Shown here: positions 33,176 to 43,735 of the stretch, in pieces
Position numbering within the stretch: position 1 is the stretch's first letter
Layout: every line of letters begins with the position of its first letter
NCBI RefSeq assembly: GCF_026966905.1
Contig: NZ_JAPUBN010000018.1
Span: forward strand, 1-64,000
From: Marinomonas phaeophyticola
GTDB taxonomy: Bacteria > Pseudomonadota > Gammaproteobacteria > Pseudomonadales > Marinomonadaceae
DNA: 64,000 nucleotides
Direction: 5' to 3'
Made by a program: the position numbers and the translations under genes
Notes under the pieces: generated by a model
The model's database searches: none
The model's input: the letters and a program-made list of their open reading frames with translations, nothing else
What the model was told of the DNA's origin: nothing

Positions 33176-33567
33176 TTAAACGCGACGTTTCTTAGGTGGA
33201 CGACAACCATTGTGTGGTATCGGCGTCACATCTGTAATGTTATTGATACGCAATCCTAATGCATTCAATGCACGAACTGCGGACTCACGACCAGGGCCAG
33301 GACCCTTAATCATAACGTCTACGTTTTTTAAACCAAATTCTTGAGCAACAGCACCGGCACGTTCGGCAGCAACTTGAGCTGCGAAAGGCGTACTTTTACG
33401 AGATCCGCGAAAACCAGAACCACCTGCAGTAGCCCAAGACAAAGCATTGCCTTGGCGATCGGTGATAGTCACAATAGTGTTGTTAAAAGACGCGTGTACA
33501 TGAGCAACACCGTCAACAACTGACTTTTTGACTTTTTCTTGGTATTGCGCGTAGCTGGCTTAGCCAT
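33176..33567 (-). CDS. rpsK: 30S ribosomal protein S11, with an apparent one-base frameshift near the start
   Basis: S11 forms part of the 30S platform at the mRNA exit. The frame ending at 33176 encodes [32 protein letters not shown] and the C terminus [13 protein letters not shown], all typical of S11, but that frame has no start codon before a TAA. The expected start [12 protein letters not shown] (ATG 33567) is in another frame, which stops after about 32 codons. The frames join if one of two A5 runs (reverse strand, 33525-33529 or 33533-33537) had six A, giving 130 residues against 129 in E. coli. S11 is essential, so a sequencing error is the likeliest reason. Confidence 0.9.
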
Positions 33568-33634
33568 ATTGCACTTTTCCTATTTTAAATGCTCAGCTCT
33601 AGCGACATTGTGGCTAGAGCGAAACGCGTTTATA

Positions 33635-33991
33635 TTACTTACGAATAGGCTTACGAGGGCCTTTACGTGTACGAGCGTTCGTTTTGGTACGTTGACCACG
33701 AACAGGTAGGCTGCGGCGGTGACGAATACCGCGATGACAACCCATATCCATCAGACGTTTGATAGACATGCTTAGTTCACGTCGAAGATCACCTTCAACC
33801 GTGTACTTACCAACTTCTCCGCGTAATTGGTCAAGAACTTCATCGCTCAATGAACCAATTTTTGCTGTCTCCTGAACCCCAGTAGTCGCACAAATTGCGC
33901 GTGAACGGGTGCGACCGATTCCGAAGATGTAAGTCAGAGAAATGACCGCATGTTTATTGTCAGGAATATTGACACCGGCTATACGGGCCAT
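33635..33991 (-). CDS. rpsM: 30S ribosomal protein S13
   Basis: S13 lies in the 30S head and contacts 5S-bound L5 and the P-site tRNA. The 118-residue protein starts [20 protein letters not shown] and ends with the basic tail [15 protein letters not shown]. It is the first gene of the alpha operon, with CGGAG before the start and a structured leader at 33992-34050. The gap to rpsK is 67 bp. Confidence 0.98.
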   Translation of the reverse strand: MARIAGVNIPDNKHAVISLTYIFGIGRTRSRAICATTGVQETAKIGSLSDEVLDQLRGEVGKYTVEGDLRRELSMSIKRLMDMGCHRGIRHRRSLPVRGQRTKTNARTRKGPRKPIRK

Positions 33992-34050
33992 TCACTTTAC
34001 TCCGTTGTTAGGGTGATACATATCACCACTTTGCTTTCATTAGGGCGGCG
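33992..34050 (-). promoter_or_regulatory. Leader of the alpha operon (possible S4 binding region)
   Basis: Between the predicted start of transcription and rpsM lies a palindrome, GGTGATA/TATCACC at 34012-34027, just upstream of the ribosome site. In E. coli the equivalent leader folds into a pseudoknot bound by S4. The location and a hairpin are seen; the pseudoknot is not demonstrated here. Confidence 0.4.
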
Positions 34051-34079
34051 ATTATGCCGTCTTTCAGACGAAAAATCAA
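34051..34079 (-). promoter_or_regulatory. Alpha operon promoter
   Basis: Reverse strand TTGATT (34074-34079), 17 bp, CATAAT (34051-34056), followed by a GC-rich discriminator CGCCGCCC. It lies in the 119-bp gap between rpmJ and rpsM, giving a leader of about 50 nt. Confidence 0.65.
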
Positions 34080-34110
34080 CCACCCTTCCCCATCAAAGAG
34101 TTAATAAGTA

Positions 34111-34224
34111 TTAACCTTGACGTTGTTTATGTCTTGGTTCAATACAAATCACTCGAACTGAACCGTTACGACGAACGATTTTACAGTTACGACAGATTTT
34201 TTTAACAGATGCACGTACTTTCAT
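34111..34224 (-). CDS. rpmJ: 50S ribosomal protein L36
   Basis: L36 is the smallest large-subunit protein and a zinc ribbon in this form. The 37-residue frame begins [19 protein letters not shown] and ends EPRHKQRQG. Zinc ligands Cys11, Cys14, Cys27 and His32 are all present, so this is the zinc-binding (C+) type. It lies 20 bp after secY and is the last gene of the spc operon before the alpha promoter. Confidence 0.97.
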   Translation of the reverse strand: MKVRASVKKICRNCKIVRRNGSVRVICIEPRHKQRQG

Positions 34225-34244
34225 GTTCAACTCCAAACCTATGC

Positions 34245-35576
34245 TTAACGCATCAGGCCATTTGGACCATAACCAGTCAGATTAGATTTCTTCATTAATG
34301 ACTCGTACTGATGGCTCATTAAATGACTTTGCACTTGCGTCATGAAATCCATAACCACTACAACTACGATTAACATAGATGTTCCACCGAAGTAGAAAGG
34401 TACATTCCATGCAACTACAAAGAACTGAGGCATCAAAGACACCAAGGTGATATATAAAGCACCAAAAAGCGTCAAACGGGTCATTACACCGTCAATGTAT
34501 CGAGCGGTATGATCGCCTGGACGAATTCCCGGTAAAAAAGCGCCGGATTTCTTTAAGTTATCTGCCACATCCTTAGGATTAAACACAAGTGCCGTATAAA
34601 AGAAGCAAAAGAAAACAATCGCTATCGAGAATAACAACACATAGAGCGGTTGCCCAGGGGCAAGAGCCAAAGATACATCCTGCAGCCATTCCATACCTTC
34701 ACCTTGGCCGAACCATTGGCCAATCGATGCAGGAAATAACAAAATACTTGAAGCAAATATTGGAGGTATAACACCAGCCATATTCACTTTAAGCGGTAGA
34801 TGACTCTTTTGTGCAGCAAACACTTTCTTACCTTGCTGACGCTTAGCATAATTAACTGTAATGCGACGCTGCCCTCTTTCAATAAAGACAACAAACGCTA
34901 CAGTGGCTACAGCCATTATGCCAATCAACAACAACGCTAGAATATTTATATCGCCTTGACGAGCCGACTCAAAAGATCTGCCAAGCGCAGAAGGCAGGCC
35001 TGCAACAATACCAGCAAAAATAAGTATAGAAATACCATTGCCAATACCTTTTTCAGTAACCTGTTCTCCCAGCCACATCAAGAACACCGTACCAGAAACA
35101 AGAGTTATGACAGCAACTGCATAAAACTCTATACCACTAGTAAACGAGATACCTTGACTAGCCAGACCAACTGCCATACTAGCAGACTGAACTAACGCAA
35201 GAAGGACTGTGCCATAACGAGTATACTGAGTGATTTTACGTCTCCCAGCTTCACCTTCCTTCTTGAGTTGTTCTAGCTGCGGACTAACTACCGTTAATAA
35301 CTGCATAATAATAGAGGCAGAAATATAAGGGAGTATGCCCAGCGCAAAAATACTCATGCGCTCAAGTGCCCCACCAGAGAATACATTAAATAGACTCAGG
35401 ATTGTGCCTTCATTTTGATCAAACAAAGCAGACAAGCGATCAGGATTTATACCTGGAACCGGAATGTGTGCACCTATTCTATATACAATAATTGCTAAAA
35501 ACACAAAACGAATACGAGACCAAAGTTCCCCTAAGCCTTTTTGTGCATTTGCAGGTAGTGAGCCACGCTTTGCCAT
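34245..35576 (-). CDS. secY: Protein translocase subunit SecY
   Basis: SecY is the channel of the Sec translocon in the inner membrane, acting with SecE (61307) and SecG. The 443-residue protein has ten membrane segments, beginning after [12 protein letters not shown] and including the plug-region [11 protein letters not shown] and the cytoplasmic loop [12 protein letters not shown]. It starts directly after rplO with no gap, which suggests coupled translation. Confidence 0.98.
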   Translation of the reverse strand: MAKRGSLPANAQKGLGELWSRIRFVFLAIIVYRIGAHIPVPGINPDRLSALFDQNEGTILSLFNVFSGGALERMSIFALGILPYISASIIMQLLTVVSPQLEQLKKEGEAGRRKITQYTRYGTVLLALVQSASMAVGLASQGISFTSGIEFYAVAVITLVSGTVFLMWLGEQVTEKGIGNGISILIFAGIVAGLPSALGRSFESARQGDINILALLLIGIMAVATVAFVVFIERGQRRITVNYAKRQQGKKVFAAQKSHLPLKVNMAGVIPPIFASSILLFPASIGQWFGQGEGMEWLQDVSLALAPGQPLYVLLFSIAIVFFCFFYTALVFNPKDVADNLKKSGAFLPGIRPGDHTARYIDGVMTRLTLFGALYITLVSLMPQFFVVAWNVPFYFGGTSMLIVVVVVMDFMTQVQSHLMSHQYESLMKKSNLTGYGPNGLMR

Positions 35577-36011
35577 TTATTCCTCGACTTTTCCGCCAGC
35601 CGCTTCAATAGCAGCACGAGCACCTTTAGTCACTTTAAGACCTCGAACGGTAATTGCTTTGTCGATAGAACCAGACAAGATTACACGTGCAGTCTTAATT
35701 TGATGACCAAAAACATTTGCGCTAATCAAAGCAGCTAAATCAATAACTTCAGCATTTACAGACGCCAATTCGTTTAAACGAACTTCAGCAACATATTTTG
35801 CTTGACGAGATGTAAAACCGAATTTAGGTAGACGTTTCTGTAAAGGCATTTGACCACCTTCGAAACCTGGTTTAACAGAGCTACCTGAACGAGATTTAAG
35901 ACCTTTATGGCCACGTCCACCTGTCTTACCTAAACCACTACCAATACCACGGCCACGGCGTTTAGGAGCAGACTTGCTGCCCTCAGCAGGTTTAATAGTA
36001 TTTAAGAACAT
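35577..36011 (-). CDS. rplO: 50S ribosomal protein L15
   Basis: L15 is a late assembly protein of the large subunit. The 144-residue protein has the conserved glycine- and basic-rich N terminus ([20 protein letters not shown]) and ends with [14 protein letters not shown]. It lies one base after rpmD and immediately before secY. Confidence 0.98.
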   Translation of the reverse strand: MFLNTIKPAEGSKSAPKRRGRGIGSGLGKTGGRGHKGLKSRSGSSVKPGFEGGQMPLQKRLPKFGFTSRQAKYVAEVRLNELASVNAEVIDLAALISANVFGHQIKTARVILSGSIDKAITVRGLKVTKGARAAIEAAGGKVEE

Positions 36012-36012
36012 T

Positions 36013-36198
36013 TTATTCCCCTACCACTTTAACCATGTAATAAACTTTATTAACCATACCACGAACAGAAGGTGTATCTTCTAATTCACGGCGCTGGCCG
36101 ACTTTACGTAAACCTAAGCCCTGAACAGTCGCACGGTGCTTAGGAAGACGACCGATCGGACTGCGGGTTAGTTCAACTGTGATGGTTTTATTTGCCAT
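36013..36198 (-). CDS. rpmD: 50S ribosomal protein L30
   Basis: Small large-subunit protein of 61 residues, starting [20 protein letters not shown] and containing the family segment LGLRKVGQ. It lies six bases after rpsE and one base before rplO in the spc operon. Confidence 0.97.
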   Translation of the reverse strand: MANKTITVELTRSPIGRLPKHRATVQGLGLRKVGQRRELEDTPSVRGMVNKVYYMVKVVGE

Positions 36199-36204
36199 AA
36201 CACA

Positions 36205-36705
36205 TTACCCCAAAATTTGATCGACTGACTTTCCGCGTTTAGCTGCAATTTGCTCAGGAGCTTGCATATCTTGCAAACCTTTAATAGTTGCACGAACAAC
36301 ATTAACTGGGTTTGTAGAGCCGTAACACTTAGCCAAAACGTTGTGAATACCTGCAATTTCAAGAACTGCACGCATTGCACCACCTGCAATGATACCTGTA
36401 CCTTGTGACGCTGGCTGCATATAAACTTTAGATGCACCATGAGCCGCTTTTACTGGGTACTGAAGAGTATCACCATTAAGTTGAACAGAGATCATGTTAC
36501 GACGAGCTTGTTCCATAGCTTTTTGAATAGCTTGTGGAACTTCACGCGCTTTACCACGACCGAAGCCAACTTTACCATTACCATCACCAACCACTGTTAA
36601 AGCTGTGAAAGAGAAGATACGACCACCCTTAACAACTTTTGCAACACGGTTGACTTGAACTAGCTTCTCTTGGAGGTCGCTAGTTTGTTGATCATTAACT
36701 GCCAT
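36205..36705 (-). CDS. rpsE: 30S ribosomal protein S5
   Basis: S5 helps decoding accuracy and mRNA unwinding on the 30S subunit. The 166-residue protein has the double-stranded RNA-binding-like domain around [20 protein letters not shown] and the conserved [20 protein letters not shown]. It lies ten bases after rplR. Confidence 0.98.
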   Translation of the reverse strand: MAVNDQQTSDLQEKLVQVNRVAKVVKGGRIFSFTALTVVGDGNGKVGFGRGKAREVPQAIQKAMEQARRNMISVQLNGDTLQYPVKAAHGASKVYMQPASQGTGIIAGGAMRAVLEIAGIHNVLAKCYGSTNPVNVVRATIKGLQDMQAPEQIAAKRGKSVDQILG

Positions 36706-36715
36706 TTGCTGCCCC

Positions 36716-37066
36716 TTAGAACTCTAGACCGGCTTCACGAGCTGCGTCAGCCAAAGCTTGAACACGACCGTGGTATTTAAAACCAGAACGATCAAACGCG
36801 ACCGCTGTGATACCTGCTTCTTTCGCGCGAGTAGCGATTAAAGTGCCAACTTTTTGTGCAGCATCTTTGTTACCAGTCGCTTCTGAACGCAGGTCCCCAT
36901 CTAAAGTAGAGGCGCTTACTAGCACTTGACTACCACATGGAGAAATAACTTGTGCATACATGTGACGTGGTGTGCGATGTACAGTAAGACGATGCGCACC
37001 TAACTCACGAATATGCAAACGTGCGCGACGTGCGCGACGAATTCGAGATTGTTTTTTAGTGTTCAT
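36716..37066 (-). CDS. rplR: 50S ribosomal protein L18
   Basis: L18 binds 5S rRNA and joins it to the large subunit. The 116-residue protein starts with a basic region ([19 protein letters not shown]) and ends [27 protein letters not shown], as in the family. It lies ten bases after rplF. Confidence 0.98.
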   Translation of the reverse strand: MNTKKQSRIRRARRARLHIRELGAHRLTVHRTPRHMYAQVISPCGSQVLVSASTLDGDLRSEATGNKDAAQKVGTLIATRAKEAGITAVAFDRSGFKYHGRVQALADAAREAGLEF

Positions 37067-37076
37067 GAATACTTAC

Positions 37077-37610
37077 CTACTTCTTCTTAGCTTCTTTACG
37101 ACGAACAACTTCGTCAGCATAGCGAACACCTTTACCCTTATAAGGCTCAGGAGGACGAAAACCACGAACTTCAGCAGCAACTTGACCAATCACTTGCTTG
37201 TCAATGCCACGAAGAACAACTTCTGTTTGAGAAGCACACTCAGCAGTAACGCCAGCAGGTAATTCATATTCAACAGGGTGTGAGAAACCAAGGCTTAAGT
37301 TTAAAACATTGCCTTTTACTGCCGCACGATAACCAACACCTTGCAACAATAATCTCTTCTCAAAACCTTGGCTTACGCCGATAACCATGTTATTCACCAA
37401 AGAACGCATTGTACCAGCCAAAGCGCGACTTTGTTTTGCTCCATCACGAGGAGCAAAAGTGATTACATTATCTTGTTGAGCAACTTCAACATTCTGGTGG
37501 GCATTTAACTCTAATGAACCTTTGCCGCCTTTAACGACTAAGTGTTGACCATTTAGAGTTACATCTACACCAGTAGGAAGCGTCACGGGACTTTTAGCAA
37601 CACGAGACAT
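37077..37610 (-). CDS. rplF: 50S ribosomal protein L6
   Basis: L6 lies near the factor-binding site of the 50S subunit. The 177-residue protein has two similar halves and the conserved C-terminal motif [24 protein letters not shown]. It lies eight bases after rpsH. Confidence 0.98.
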   Translation of the reverse strand: MSRVAKSPVTLPTGVDVTLNGQHLVVKGGKGSLELNAHQNVEVAQQDNVITFAPRDGAKQSRALAGTMRSLVNNMVIGVSQGFEKRLLLQGVGYRAAVKGNVLNLSLGFSHPVEYELPAGVTAECASQTEVVLRGIDKQVIGQVAAEVRGFRPPEPYKGKGVRYADEVVRRKEAKKK

Positions 37611-37618
37611 ACTAACTC

Positions 37619-38011
37619 CTAGAATACAGTGCAGATTACTTCGCCACCAATACCAGCGGCACGGGCCGCACGGTCTGTCATCACACCTTTAGAAGTTGAG
37701 ATGATAGCAACACCTAGACCAGCTTCAACCTTTGGAAGGTTTGTAGCTGTCTTGTATTGACGCAAACTTGGACGAGAAGCGCGTTTAATTACTTCAATTA
37801 CCGGCTTACCTTCGAAATACTTAAGATCGATTGTAAGAGTCGGTTTTGCTTCTTCAGTTACAGAGAAGTCAGTTACATAACCTTCTTCGCGTAGAACAGA
37901 AGCAACTGAAACCTTCATTTTAGATGAAGGCATGCTAACAGAGGTTTTTGAAGCCATCTGCGCATTACGAATACGTGTAAACATATCCGCAAGTGTATCT
38001 TGCATACTCAT
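37619..38011 (-). CDS. rpsH: 30S ribosomal protein S8
   Basis: S8 binds the central domain of 16S rRNA and in E. coli represses the spc operon. The 130-residue protein starts [18 protein letters not shown] and ends [26 protein letters not shown]. Its start has a good AGGAG seven bases upstream. Unlike its neighbours it is separated from the previous gene, rpsN, by 129 bp holding a large hairpin. Confidence 0.98.
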   Translation of the reverse strand: MSMQDTLADMFTRIRNAQMASKTSVSMPSSKMKVSVASVLREEGYVTDFSVTEEAKPTLTIDLKYFEGKPVIEVIKRASRPSLRQYKTATNLPKVEAGLGVAIISTSKGVMTDRAARAAGIGGEVICTVF

Positions 38012-38042
38012 TTAAGAGCTCCTAAATTAAAACCATTGTGCA

Positions 38043-38140
38043 GCAAATAGAGCTCGCGCATAGTACACAGCAGCGAACGAAATGTCCAGAAGAACTGAAC
38101 ATCTCTTCACTGCAATGTAGTATGATCGCGCTCTACTTGC
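38043..38140 (-). repeat. Large imperfect hairpin in the rpsN-rpsH gap
   Basis: The left arm (38043-38087) and the right arm (38097-38140) are mostly complementary, with a nine-base loop. Matching blocks in order from the base are GCAA-TAGAGC, GCG, ATA, TACA, GCAG, GAA and ATGT, with small bulges between them. It begins directly after the rpsN stop codon in the mRNA and ends about 30 bases before rpsH. It has no poly-U tail. It could be an RNA control or processing element or a small inserted repeat. Confidence 0.75.
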
Positions 38141-38446
38141 TTACCAACTAGCTTTCTTCAAGCCAGGTACATCACCACGCATAGCTGCTTCACGCAATTT
38201 GATTCTTGACAAACCAAATTTACGATAAACACCATGTGGGCGACCCGTTATTTGACAACGGTTACGCTGGCGAGAAGAAGATGAATCACGTGGAAGAGCT
38301 TGCAATTTAAGCGTTGCTTCCCACTTTTCATCATCAGATGCATTCACATCGCTAATAATTGCTTTTAGAGCCGCACGCTTTTCAGCATACTTAGCTACTA
38401 ATTTTGTGCGTTTTGCTTCGCGCTGAATCATTGATATTTTAGCCAT
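38141..38446 (-). CDS. rpsN: 30S ribosomal protein S14
   Basis: S14 binds the 30S head. The 101-residue protein is the long, zinc-free (C-) type, starting [20 protein letters not shown] and carrying [20 protein letters not shown] in the second half. It lies 13 bases after rplE. A 129-bp gap follows it. Confidence 0.98.
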   Translation of the reverse strand: MAKISMIQREAKRTKLVAKYAEKRAALKAIISDVNASDDEKWEATLKLQALPRDSSSSRQRNRCQITGRPHGVYRKFGLSRIKLREAAMRGDVPGLKKASW

Positions 38447-38459
38447 GATTCCTTACCTC

Positions 38460-38999
38460 TTATTTCTTGAAAGGGAAACTAAAGGCGGCTAGCAAAGCAC
38501 GACCTTCTTCGTCGGTACGAGCTGTAGTCGTAATGGTAATATCCATACCACGTACACGATCTACTTTATCGTAATCGATTTCAGGGAAGATGATCTGCTC
38601 TTTAACACCCATGCTGTAGTTACCACGTCCGTCAAATGACTTCGGGTTTAAACCACGGAAGTCACGGATACGAGGGATAGCAACATCAACCAAACGGTCA
38701 AAGAAATCCCACATACGCTCACCACGTAGAGTAACTTTACAACCGATCGGATAACCGTCACGGATCTTAAAGCCTGCTACTGATTTACGCGCTTTAGTTA
38801 CGACTACTTTCTGGCCGCTAAGTGCTTGTAGATCATTAACCGCATTTTCAAGAAGTTTCTTGTCAGCGATTGCTTCACCCACACCCATATTCAATGTAAT
38901 TTTAGTGATTTTCGGCACTTGCATTACATTTTCGTAACCAAACTGTTCAGACAGTTGAGTTACTACTTGATCTTTATAAACTTGCTTAAGTCTCGCCAT
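38460..38999 (-). CDS. rplE: 50S ribosomal protein L5
   Basis: L5 binds 5S rRNA and touches the P-site tRNA. The 179-residue protein starts [20 protein letters not shown] and includes [11 protein letters not shown] and [12 protein letters not shown]. It lies 17 bases after rplX. In E. coli the S8 repression target of the spc operon lies at the start of this gene. Confidence 0.98.
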   Translation of the reverse strand: MARLKQVYKDQVVTQLSEQFGYENVMQVPKITKITLNMGVGEAIADKKLLENAVNDLQALSGQKVVVTKARKSVAGFKIRDGYPIGCKVTLRGERMWDFFDRLVDVAIPRIRDFRGLNPKSFDGRGNYSMGVKEQIIFPEIDYDKVDRVRGMDITITTTARTDEEGRALLAAFSFPFKK

Positions 39000-39016
39000 G
39001 GCTATAATTCTCGCTC

Positions 39017-39334
39017 TTAGGCGTCGATCGCTTCACTGTTTGATTTAAAGATACGTACTTTAGTACCATCTTCAGTCACTTTAAAGCCGACGCGATCCGC
39101 TTTTCCTGTAGCTGCATTAAATATAGCTACATTCGAAACCTGGATAGGTGCTTCTTTCTCAACGATACCGCCAGTCGTACCCTTCATAGGGTTTGGCTTT
39201 TCGTGTTTCTTCATCAAATTGATACCAGAAACAAGAACACGGTTTTCGTCAACAACTTTAACAACTTTGCCGCGCTTGCCTTTATCTTTACCAGCAATTA
39301 CAACAACTTCGTCATTACTTTTGATCTTACGCAT
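39017..39334 (-). CDS. rplX: 50S ribosomal protein L24
   Basis: L24 is an assembly initiator of the large subunit. The 105-residue protein starts [21 protein letters not shown], a KOW motif, and includes [17 protein letters not shown]. It lies 17 bases after rplN. Confidence 0.98.
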   Translation of the reverse strand: MRKIKSNDEVVVIAGKDKGKRGKVVKVVDENRVLVSGINLMKKHEKPNPMKGTTGGIVEKEAPIQVSNVAIFNAATGKADRVGFKVTEDGTKVRIFKSNSEAIDA

Positions 39335-39351
39335 ATTTAGCCCCCTCCCTC

Positions 39352-39720
39352 TTACAACACTTCAGGTGCAAGAGAAATAATTTTCATGAACTGCTCAGAG
39401 CGCAACTCACGGGTAACTGGGCCAAAGATACGAGTACCAATTGGTTGACCAGACGCATTTAATAGAACCGCAGAGTTTACATCAAAACGGATCACGGAGC
39501 CATCTGGACGACGAACACCTTTTTTAGTTCTAACAACAACTGCGTTTAGAACTTGCCCTTTCTTAACACGACCACGAGGAATCGCTTCTTTCACTGTGAC
39601 TTTAATAATGTCACCGATACCAGCGTAACGACGATGTGAGCCACCCAGTACTTTTATACACTGAACACGCTTTGCACCGCTGTTATCTGCAATATCAAGC
39701 ATCGATTCTGTTTGAATCAT
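39352..39720 (-). CDS. rplN: 50S ribosomal protein L14
   Basis: L14 lies at the subunit interface of the 50S. The 122-residue protein starts [20 protein letters not shown] and ends with [16 protein letters not shown]. It is the first gene of the spc operon by convention. Here it follows rpsQ by 47 bp, the widest gap in this stretch, but I saw no convincing promoter in it. Confidence 0.98.
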   Translation of the reverse strand: MIQTESMLDIADNSGAKRVQCIKVLGGSHRRYAGIGDIIKVTVKEAIPRGRVKKGQVLNAVVVRTKKGVRRPDGSVIRFDVNSAVLLNASGQPIGTRIFGPVTRELRSEQFMKIISLAPEVL

Positions 39721-39767
39721 AACTGCTCTCCAATCAAATTAGATAACAAGTCTCACGAAGGAGCAGC

Positions 39768-40034
39768 TTAAATAGCTGCTGCTTTGTTAACAACTTGCAC
39801 TAGCTTCCAAGTCTTGGACTTAGAATAAGGACGCGCTTCCACGACCTTTACAGTGTCGCCAATTTGGCATTCGTTGTTTTCATCGTGAGCGTGTAATTTA
39901 GTAGAACGACGAATAAACTTACCATAAAGAGCATGTTTTTCCGTGTGTTCAACCAGTACTGTAATGGTTTTATCCATCTTATCGCTTACTACTTTACCAG
40001 TAGCAATACGAGGTTTTGTTTCTGCACTTGCCAT
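39768..40034 (-). CDS. rpsQ: 30S ribosomal protein S17
   Basis: S17 is a primary 16S rRNA binder with an OB fold. The 88-residue protein includes [17 protein letters not shown] and the [16 protein letters not shown] segment. It lies one base after rpmC and is last in the S10 operon. Confidence 0.98.
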   Translation of the reverse strand: MASAETKPRIATGKVVSDKMDKTITVLVEHTEKHALYGKFIRRSTKLHAHDENNECQIGDTVKVVEARPYSKSKTWKLVQVVNKAAAI

Positions 40035-40035
40035 C

Positions 40036-40227
40036 TTAGTTACCTGCCTTATCGTTTAGCACGGTCTTAACTCGTGCGATATTGCGGCGAACCTGAGGAA
40101 GCAAATGAGTTTGCGTTAGCTGGCCAGTTGCCTTCTGCATACGCAGAGTGAACTGCTCTTTAAGCAATTCAATCAAAGTTTGCTGCAACTCAGTTACAGT
40201 CTTTGTTTGTAGTTCTTTTGCTTTCAT
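40036..40227 (-). CDS. rpmC: 50S ribosomal protein L29
   Basis: L29 lies at the exit tunnel beside L23. The 63-residue two-helix protein starts [20 protein letters not shown] and contains [10 protein letters not shown]. It follows rplP without any gap. Confidence 0.97.
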   Translation of the reverse strand: MKAKELQTKTVTELQQTLIELLKEQFTLRMQKATGQLTQTHLLPQVRRNIARVKTVLNDKAGN

Positions 40228-40641
40228 CTACATCACCGTACGCGTTACGAAAGTTGTGGACAAAGGAAGCTTAGCAGCTGCTAGCGCGAATGCTTCGCGT
40301 GCAAGTTGCTCAGAAACACCCTCAACCTCATAAAGCATCTTACCAGGTTGAATTTGTGCAACCCAATATTCTACGTTACCCTTACCTTTACCCTGACGAA
40401 CCTCAAGAGGTTTTTGGGTAATCGGCTTATCAGGGAATACACGAATCCAGATTTTACCACCACGCTTGATGTGACGAGTCATTGCACGACGCGCCGCCTC
40501 AATTTGACGAGCAGTAATTCGACCACGCTGGGTCGACTTCAATCCGTATTCACCAAAGCTAACTTGAGAGCCGCGAATAGCTAGACCACGATTACGGCCT
40601 TTCATCATCTTACGGAACTTAGTACGTTTCGGTTGTAACAT
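40228..40641 (-). CDS. rplP: 50S ribosomal protein L16
   Basis: L16 is a late-binding protein near the peptidyl transferase centre and A-site tRNA. The 137-residue protein starts [20 protein letters not shown] and includes [20 protein letters not shown], the region with the arginine hydroxylated in E. coli. It lies ten bases after rpsC. Confidence 0.98.
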   Translation of the reverse strand: MLQPKRTKFRKMMKGRNRGLAIRGSQVSFGEYGLKSTQRGRITARQIEAARRAMTRHIKRGGKIWIRVFPDKPITQKPLEVRQGKGKGNVEYWVAQIQPGKMLYEVEGVSEQLAREAFALAAAKLPLSTTFVTRTVM

Positions 40642-40651
40642 GACTCACCCC

Positions 40652-41332
40652 CTACTTAGACTTCTTCTTTTGTGCGCCTTTATTAGCTCGCACTTGTTCA
40701 ATACCGCCCAAGATTTCGCCTTTGAAGATCCACGTTTTTACGCCAATAATGCCGTAAGTAGTGTTTGCTTCATAAGTAGCGTAGTCAATGTCAGCACGCA
40801 GAGTGTGTAGCGGCACACGGCCTTCGCGGTACCATTCAGCACGTGCTATCTCAGCACCACCTAAACGCCCACTAACCTGAACCTTAATACCTTTCGCTCC
40901 ACCACGCATTGCATTTTGCACAGCACGCTTCATGGCACGACGGAACATTACACGACGCTCCAATTGACCCGCGATATTTTGCGCAACCAATTTAGCATCT
41001 AATTCAGGCTTACGAATTTCTTCAATGTTGATGTGGACTGGCACGCCCATCATTGTAGAAATAGCATTACGCAATTTCTCAACATCTTCGCCTTTCTTAC
41101 CAATCACAATACCCGGACGAGCCGTATGAATAGTAATACGAGCAGTTTGAGCAGGACGCTGGATCTCAATACGAGAAACAGAAGCCTGTACTAATTTTTT
41201 CTCCAAGAACTTACGCACTTGAAGATCGTTTAATAGCAGCTTGGAGTAGTTTTGATTATTAGCATACCAAGTTGAAGTATGATCTTTAACTATTCCTAAG
41301 CGTATTCCAGTTGGATGAACCTTCTGACCCAT
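40652..41332 (-). CDS. rpsC: 30S ribosomal protein S3
   Basis: S3 lines the mRNA entry of the 30S subunit. The 226-residue protein starts [20 protein letters not shown]. Its KH domain carries [14 protein letters not shown] near residue 75, and the C-terminal domain carries [20 protein letters not shown]. It lies 14 bases after rplV. Confidence 0.98.
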   Translation of the reverse strand: MGQKVHPTGIRLGIVKDHTSTWYANNQNYSKLLLNDLQVRKFLEKKLVQASVSRIEIQRPAQTARITIHTARPGIVIGKKGEDVEKLRNAISTMMGVPVHINIEEIRKPELDAKLVAQNIAGQLERRVMFRRAMKRAVQNAMRGGAKGIKVQVSGRLGGAEIARAEWYREGRVPLHTLRADIDYATYEANTTYGIIGVKTWIFKGEILGGIEQVRANKGAQKKKSK

Positions 41333-41346
41333 TGGGTTTCTCCTAA

Positions 41347-41679
41347 TTAGTCAGCGACTTTGACTGTAATATGGCAACTGCGTTTGAATACACGATCTGC
41401 ACGTCCTTTCGCACGTGGCTTAATACGTTTCAGAGTCATAGCCTCATCAACGAAGATCGTAGAAACACGCAAGTCATCTATATCAGCACCATCGTTATGC
41501 TCAGCATTTGCAACAGCAGACTCTAGTACTTTTTTGACAATAGCTGCCGCCTTTTTAGGACTGAACGCCAAGATGTTCAGTGCTTCGCTCACAGACTTAC
41601 CACGGATTTGATCAGCAACCAAACGGGCTTTCTGTGCTGAGAGGCGAGCACCTTTTAATGAAGCGCTTACTTCACTCAT
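41347..41679 (-). CDS. rplV: 50S ribosomal protein L22
   Basis: L22 reaches into the exit tunnel with a long beta hairpin, here around [20 protein letters not shown] near residues 85-104. The 110-residue protein shows no deletion in that hairpin. It lies 13 bases after rpsS. Confidence 0.98.
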   Translation of the reverse strand: MSEVSASLKGARLSAQKARLVADQIRGKSVSEALNILAFSPKKAAAIVKKVLESAVANAEHNDGADIDDLRVSTIFVDEAMTLKRIKPRAKGRADRVFKRSCHITVKVAD

Positions 41680-41692
41680 AATAATCCCCTAT

Positions 41693-41968
41693 TTAGCGTT
41701 TGGCTTTCTTATCCGCAGCATGGCCGCGATACGTGCGGGTTGGAGCGAACTCACCCAATTTATGACCGACCATGTCTTCAGTTACAATAACTGGTACATG
41801 TTGGCGACCATTATGGACCGCGATAGTCAACCCTACAAATTCAGGGAAGACAGTAGAACGGCGTGACCAAGTCTTTATTGGTCGACGATCGTTTTTCTCT
41901 ACCGCAGCCTCTACCTTTTTCAACAAATGAAGGTCGATGAAAGGACCTTTTTTTAGTGAACGTGGCAC
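41693..41968 (-). CDS. rpsS: 30S ribosomal protein S19
   Basis: S19 lies in the 30S head beside S13. The 91-residue protein starts [20 protein letters not shown] and contains [16 protein letters not shown]. It lies 15 bases after rplB. Confidence 0.98.
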   Translation of the reverse strand: MPRSLKKGPFIDLHLLKKVEAAVEKNDRRPIKTWSRRSTVFPEFVGLTIAVHNGRQHVPVIVTEDMVGHKLGEFAPTRTYRGHAADKKAKR

Positions 41969-41983
41969 AGTCGTTTCCTCTTG

Positions 41984-42808
41984 TTACTTAGTACGACGAC
42001 GTACAATAAGTTTGTCAGTACGCTTGTTACTGCGTGTTTTGTAGCCTTTAGTAGGCACACCCCAAGGTGTAACAGGGTGACGACCACCTTTACTACGACC
42101 TTCACCACCACCATGCGGGTGATCAACCGGGTTCATAGCCGCACCACGTACAGTAGGACGGATACCGCGCCAGCGGTTAGCACCTGCTTTACCAAGCACG
42201 CGCAAGCTATGCTCAGAATTAGATACTTCACCTAAAGTTGCGCGACATTCAGTCAAAACCTTACGCATTTCACCTGAACGTAGGCGAAGTGTAACGTAGC
42301 GACCTTCACGAGCAACAAGCTGAGCTGATGCACCGGCAGAACGCGCAACCTGCGCACCTTTACCTGGCTTCAACTCTACACAGTGTACAAGACTACCTAC
42401 AGGAATATTTTGCAAAGGCAAGCTATTACCTGGTTTAATAGGTGAATCTGCACCATTAAAAACTACAGTACCTGCTACCATGCCTTTAGAGGCAATGATG
42501 TAACGACGTTCACCATCAGCATACAATACTAATGCAATGTTTGCAGAACGGTTTGGATCATATTCCAAACGCTCAACTACCGCTTGAATCCCATCTTTAT
42601 TACGACGAAAATCAACCATACGGTAATGCTGCTTATGACCACCACCTACGTGACGCGTAGTGATGCGTCCGTTGTTGTTACGACCACCTGACTTACTCTT
42701 CTTATCAAGAAGAGGTGCATAAGGTGCGCCTTTGTGCAACTCATCGTTTACAACTTTAACAACGTGACGACGGCCTGCAGACGTTGGCTTACATTTTACA
42801 ACAGCCAT
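41984..42808 (-). CDS. rplB: 50S ribosomal protein L2
   Basis: L2 is needed for subunit joining and peptidyl transfer. The 274-residue protein starts [19 protein letters not shown] and has the conserved [17 protein letters not shown], whose histidine is important for activity. It lies 14 bases after rplW. Confidence 0.98.
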   Translation of the reverse strand: MAVVKCKPTSAGRRHVVKVVNDELHKGAPYAPLLDKKSKSGGRNNNGRITTRHVGGGHKQHYRMVDFRRNKDGIQAVVERLEYDPNRSANIALVLYADGERRYIIASKGMVAGTVVFNGADSPIKPGNSLPLQNIPVGSLVHCVELKPGKGAQVARSAGASAQLVAREGRYVTLRLRSGEMRKVLTECRATLGEVSNSEHSLRVLGKAGANRWRGIRPTVRGAAMNPVDHPHGGGEGRSKGGRHPVTPWGVPTKGYKTRSNKRTDKLIVRRRTK

Positions 42809-42822
42809 TGACCTATCTCCCC

Positions 42823-43119
42823 TTATTCAGCGTCTATGAAATCAATTTCTTGACCTTCAGCTAAACGAACGTACGCTTTTTTAACGTCGCTACGCTTACC
42901 TAGGCCACGAGCTGTACGCTTAGTTTTACCTTTTTGATTCAAGGTGCGTACATCTTCAACTTTAACTTCAAATAGTGCTTCGATTGCCTGTTTAATTTCA
43001 GGTTTCGTTGCATCACTTACAACACGAAAAACGTATTGACCATTACCTTCTGCAACAATTGTTGCTTTCTCAGAAATGTGTGGTCCCAACAAAACTTTAT
43101 AAATGCGTTCGCCGATCAT
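42823..43119 (-). CDS. rplW: 50S ribosomal protein L23
   Basis: L23 is the docking site for trigger factor and SRP at the tunnel exit. The 98-residue protein has [13 protein letters not shown] near residue 8 and [16 protein letters not shown]. Its start overlaps the end of rplD by 4 bp. Confidence 0.98.
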   Translation of the reverse strand: MIGERIYKVLLGPHISEKATIVAEGNGQYVFRVVSDATKPEIKQAIEALFEVKVEDVRTLNQKGKTKRTARGLGKRSDVKKAYVRLAEGQEIDFIDAE

Positions 43120-43721
43120 GCCAGTGACTCCTCAATTTGCTTAAGAGCACCAACTGTCACCAACACTTTGTCGTAAGCAATCAAGCTAACAGGGTCAATA
43201 GACGCCGCATCGCGTACATCTACGTTAGGAATATTGCGAGCTGCCAAGAAAACATTATCCACAAAATCTTGTGTAATAACTAATGCATTCTCAATATTCA
43301 ATTCTGCCATTTTTGCTTTGAAGAGTTTTGTTTTTGGAGCTTCCAAAGACAATTCTTCTACTACAACAAGACGGTCTTGACGTACAAGTTCAGACCAGAT
43401 GGTGCGCATTGCTGCACGATACATCTTCTTGTTCACTTTATGTGAGTGATCTTGCGGTTTAGCAGCGAATGTTACGCCACCTGAACGCCAGATAGGACTA
43501 CGAATAGTTCCTGCACGAGCACGACCAGAACCTTTTTGTTTCCAAGGTTTGCGTCCGCCGCCTGCCACTTCAGAGCGAGTTTTTTGAGCACGAGTACCTT
43601 GACGAGCACCAGCTAGGTAAGCTGTAACTACCTGATGTACTAGCGCTTCGTTATACTCACGTGCAAAGGTACTTTCAGAAACGTCAATCGTTCCTTCAGA
43701 GCCTGTAAGATTCAAGTTCAT
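43116..43721 (-). CDS. rplD: 50S ribosomal protein L4
   Basis: L4 extends a loop into the exit tunnel and in E. coli also represses the S10 operon. The 201-residue protein has the long basic loop around [20 protein letters not shown] and [16 protein letters not shown]. It lies 14 bases after rplC. Confidence 0.98.
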   Translation of the reverse strand: MNLNLTGSEGTIDVSESTFAREYNEALVHQVVTAYLAGARQGTRAQKTRSEVAGGGRKPWKQKGSGRARAGTIRSPIWRSGGVTFAAKPQDHSHKVNKKMYRAAMRTIWSELVRQDRLVVVEELSLEAPKTKLFKAKMAELNIENALVITQDFVDNVFLAARNIPNVDVRDAASIDPVSLIAYDKVLVTVGALKQIEESLA

Positions 43722-43735
43722 TGTCTACCCCTCTC

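Noticed and set aside
39721-39767. 47-bp gap before rplN as a separate spc promoter
   Set aside because: No -35/-10 pair of acceptable spacing was found.
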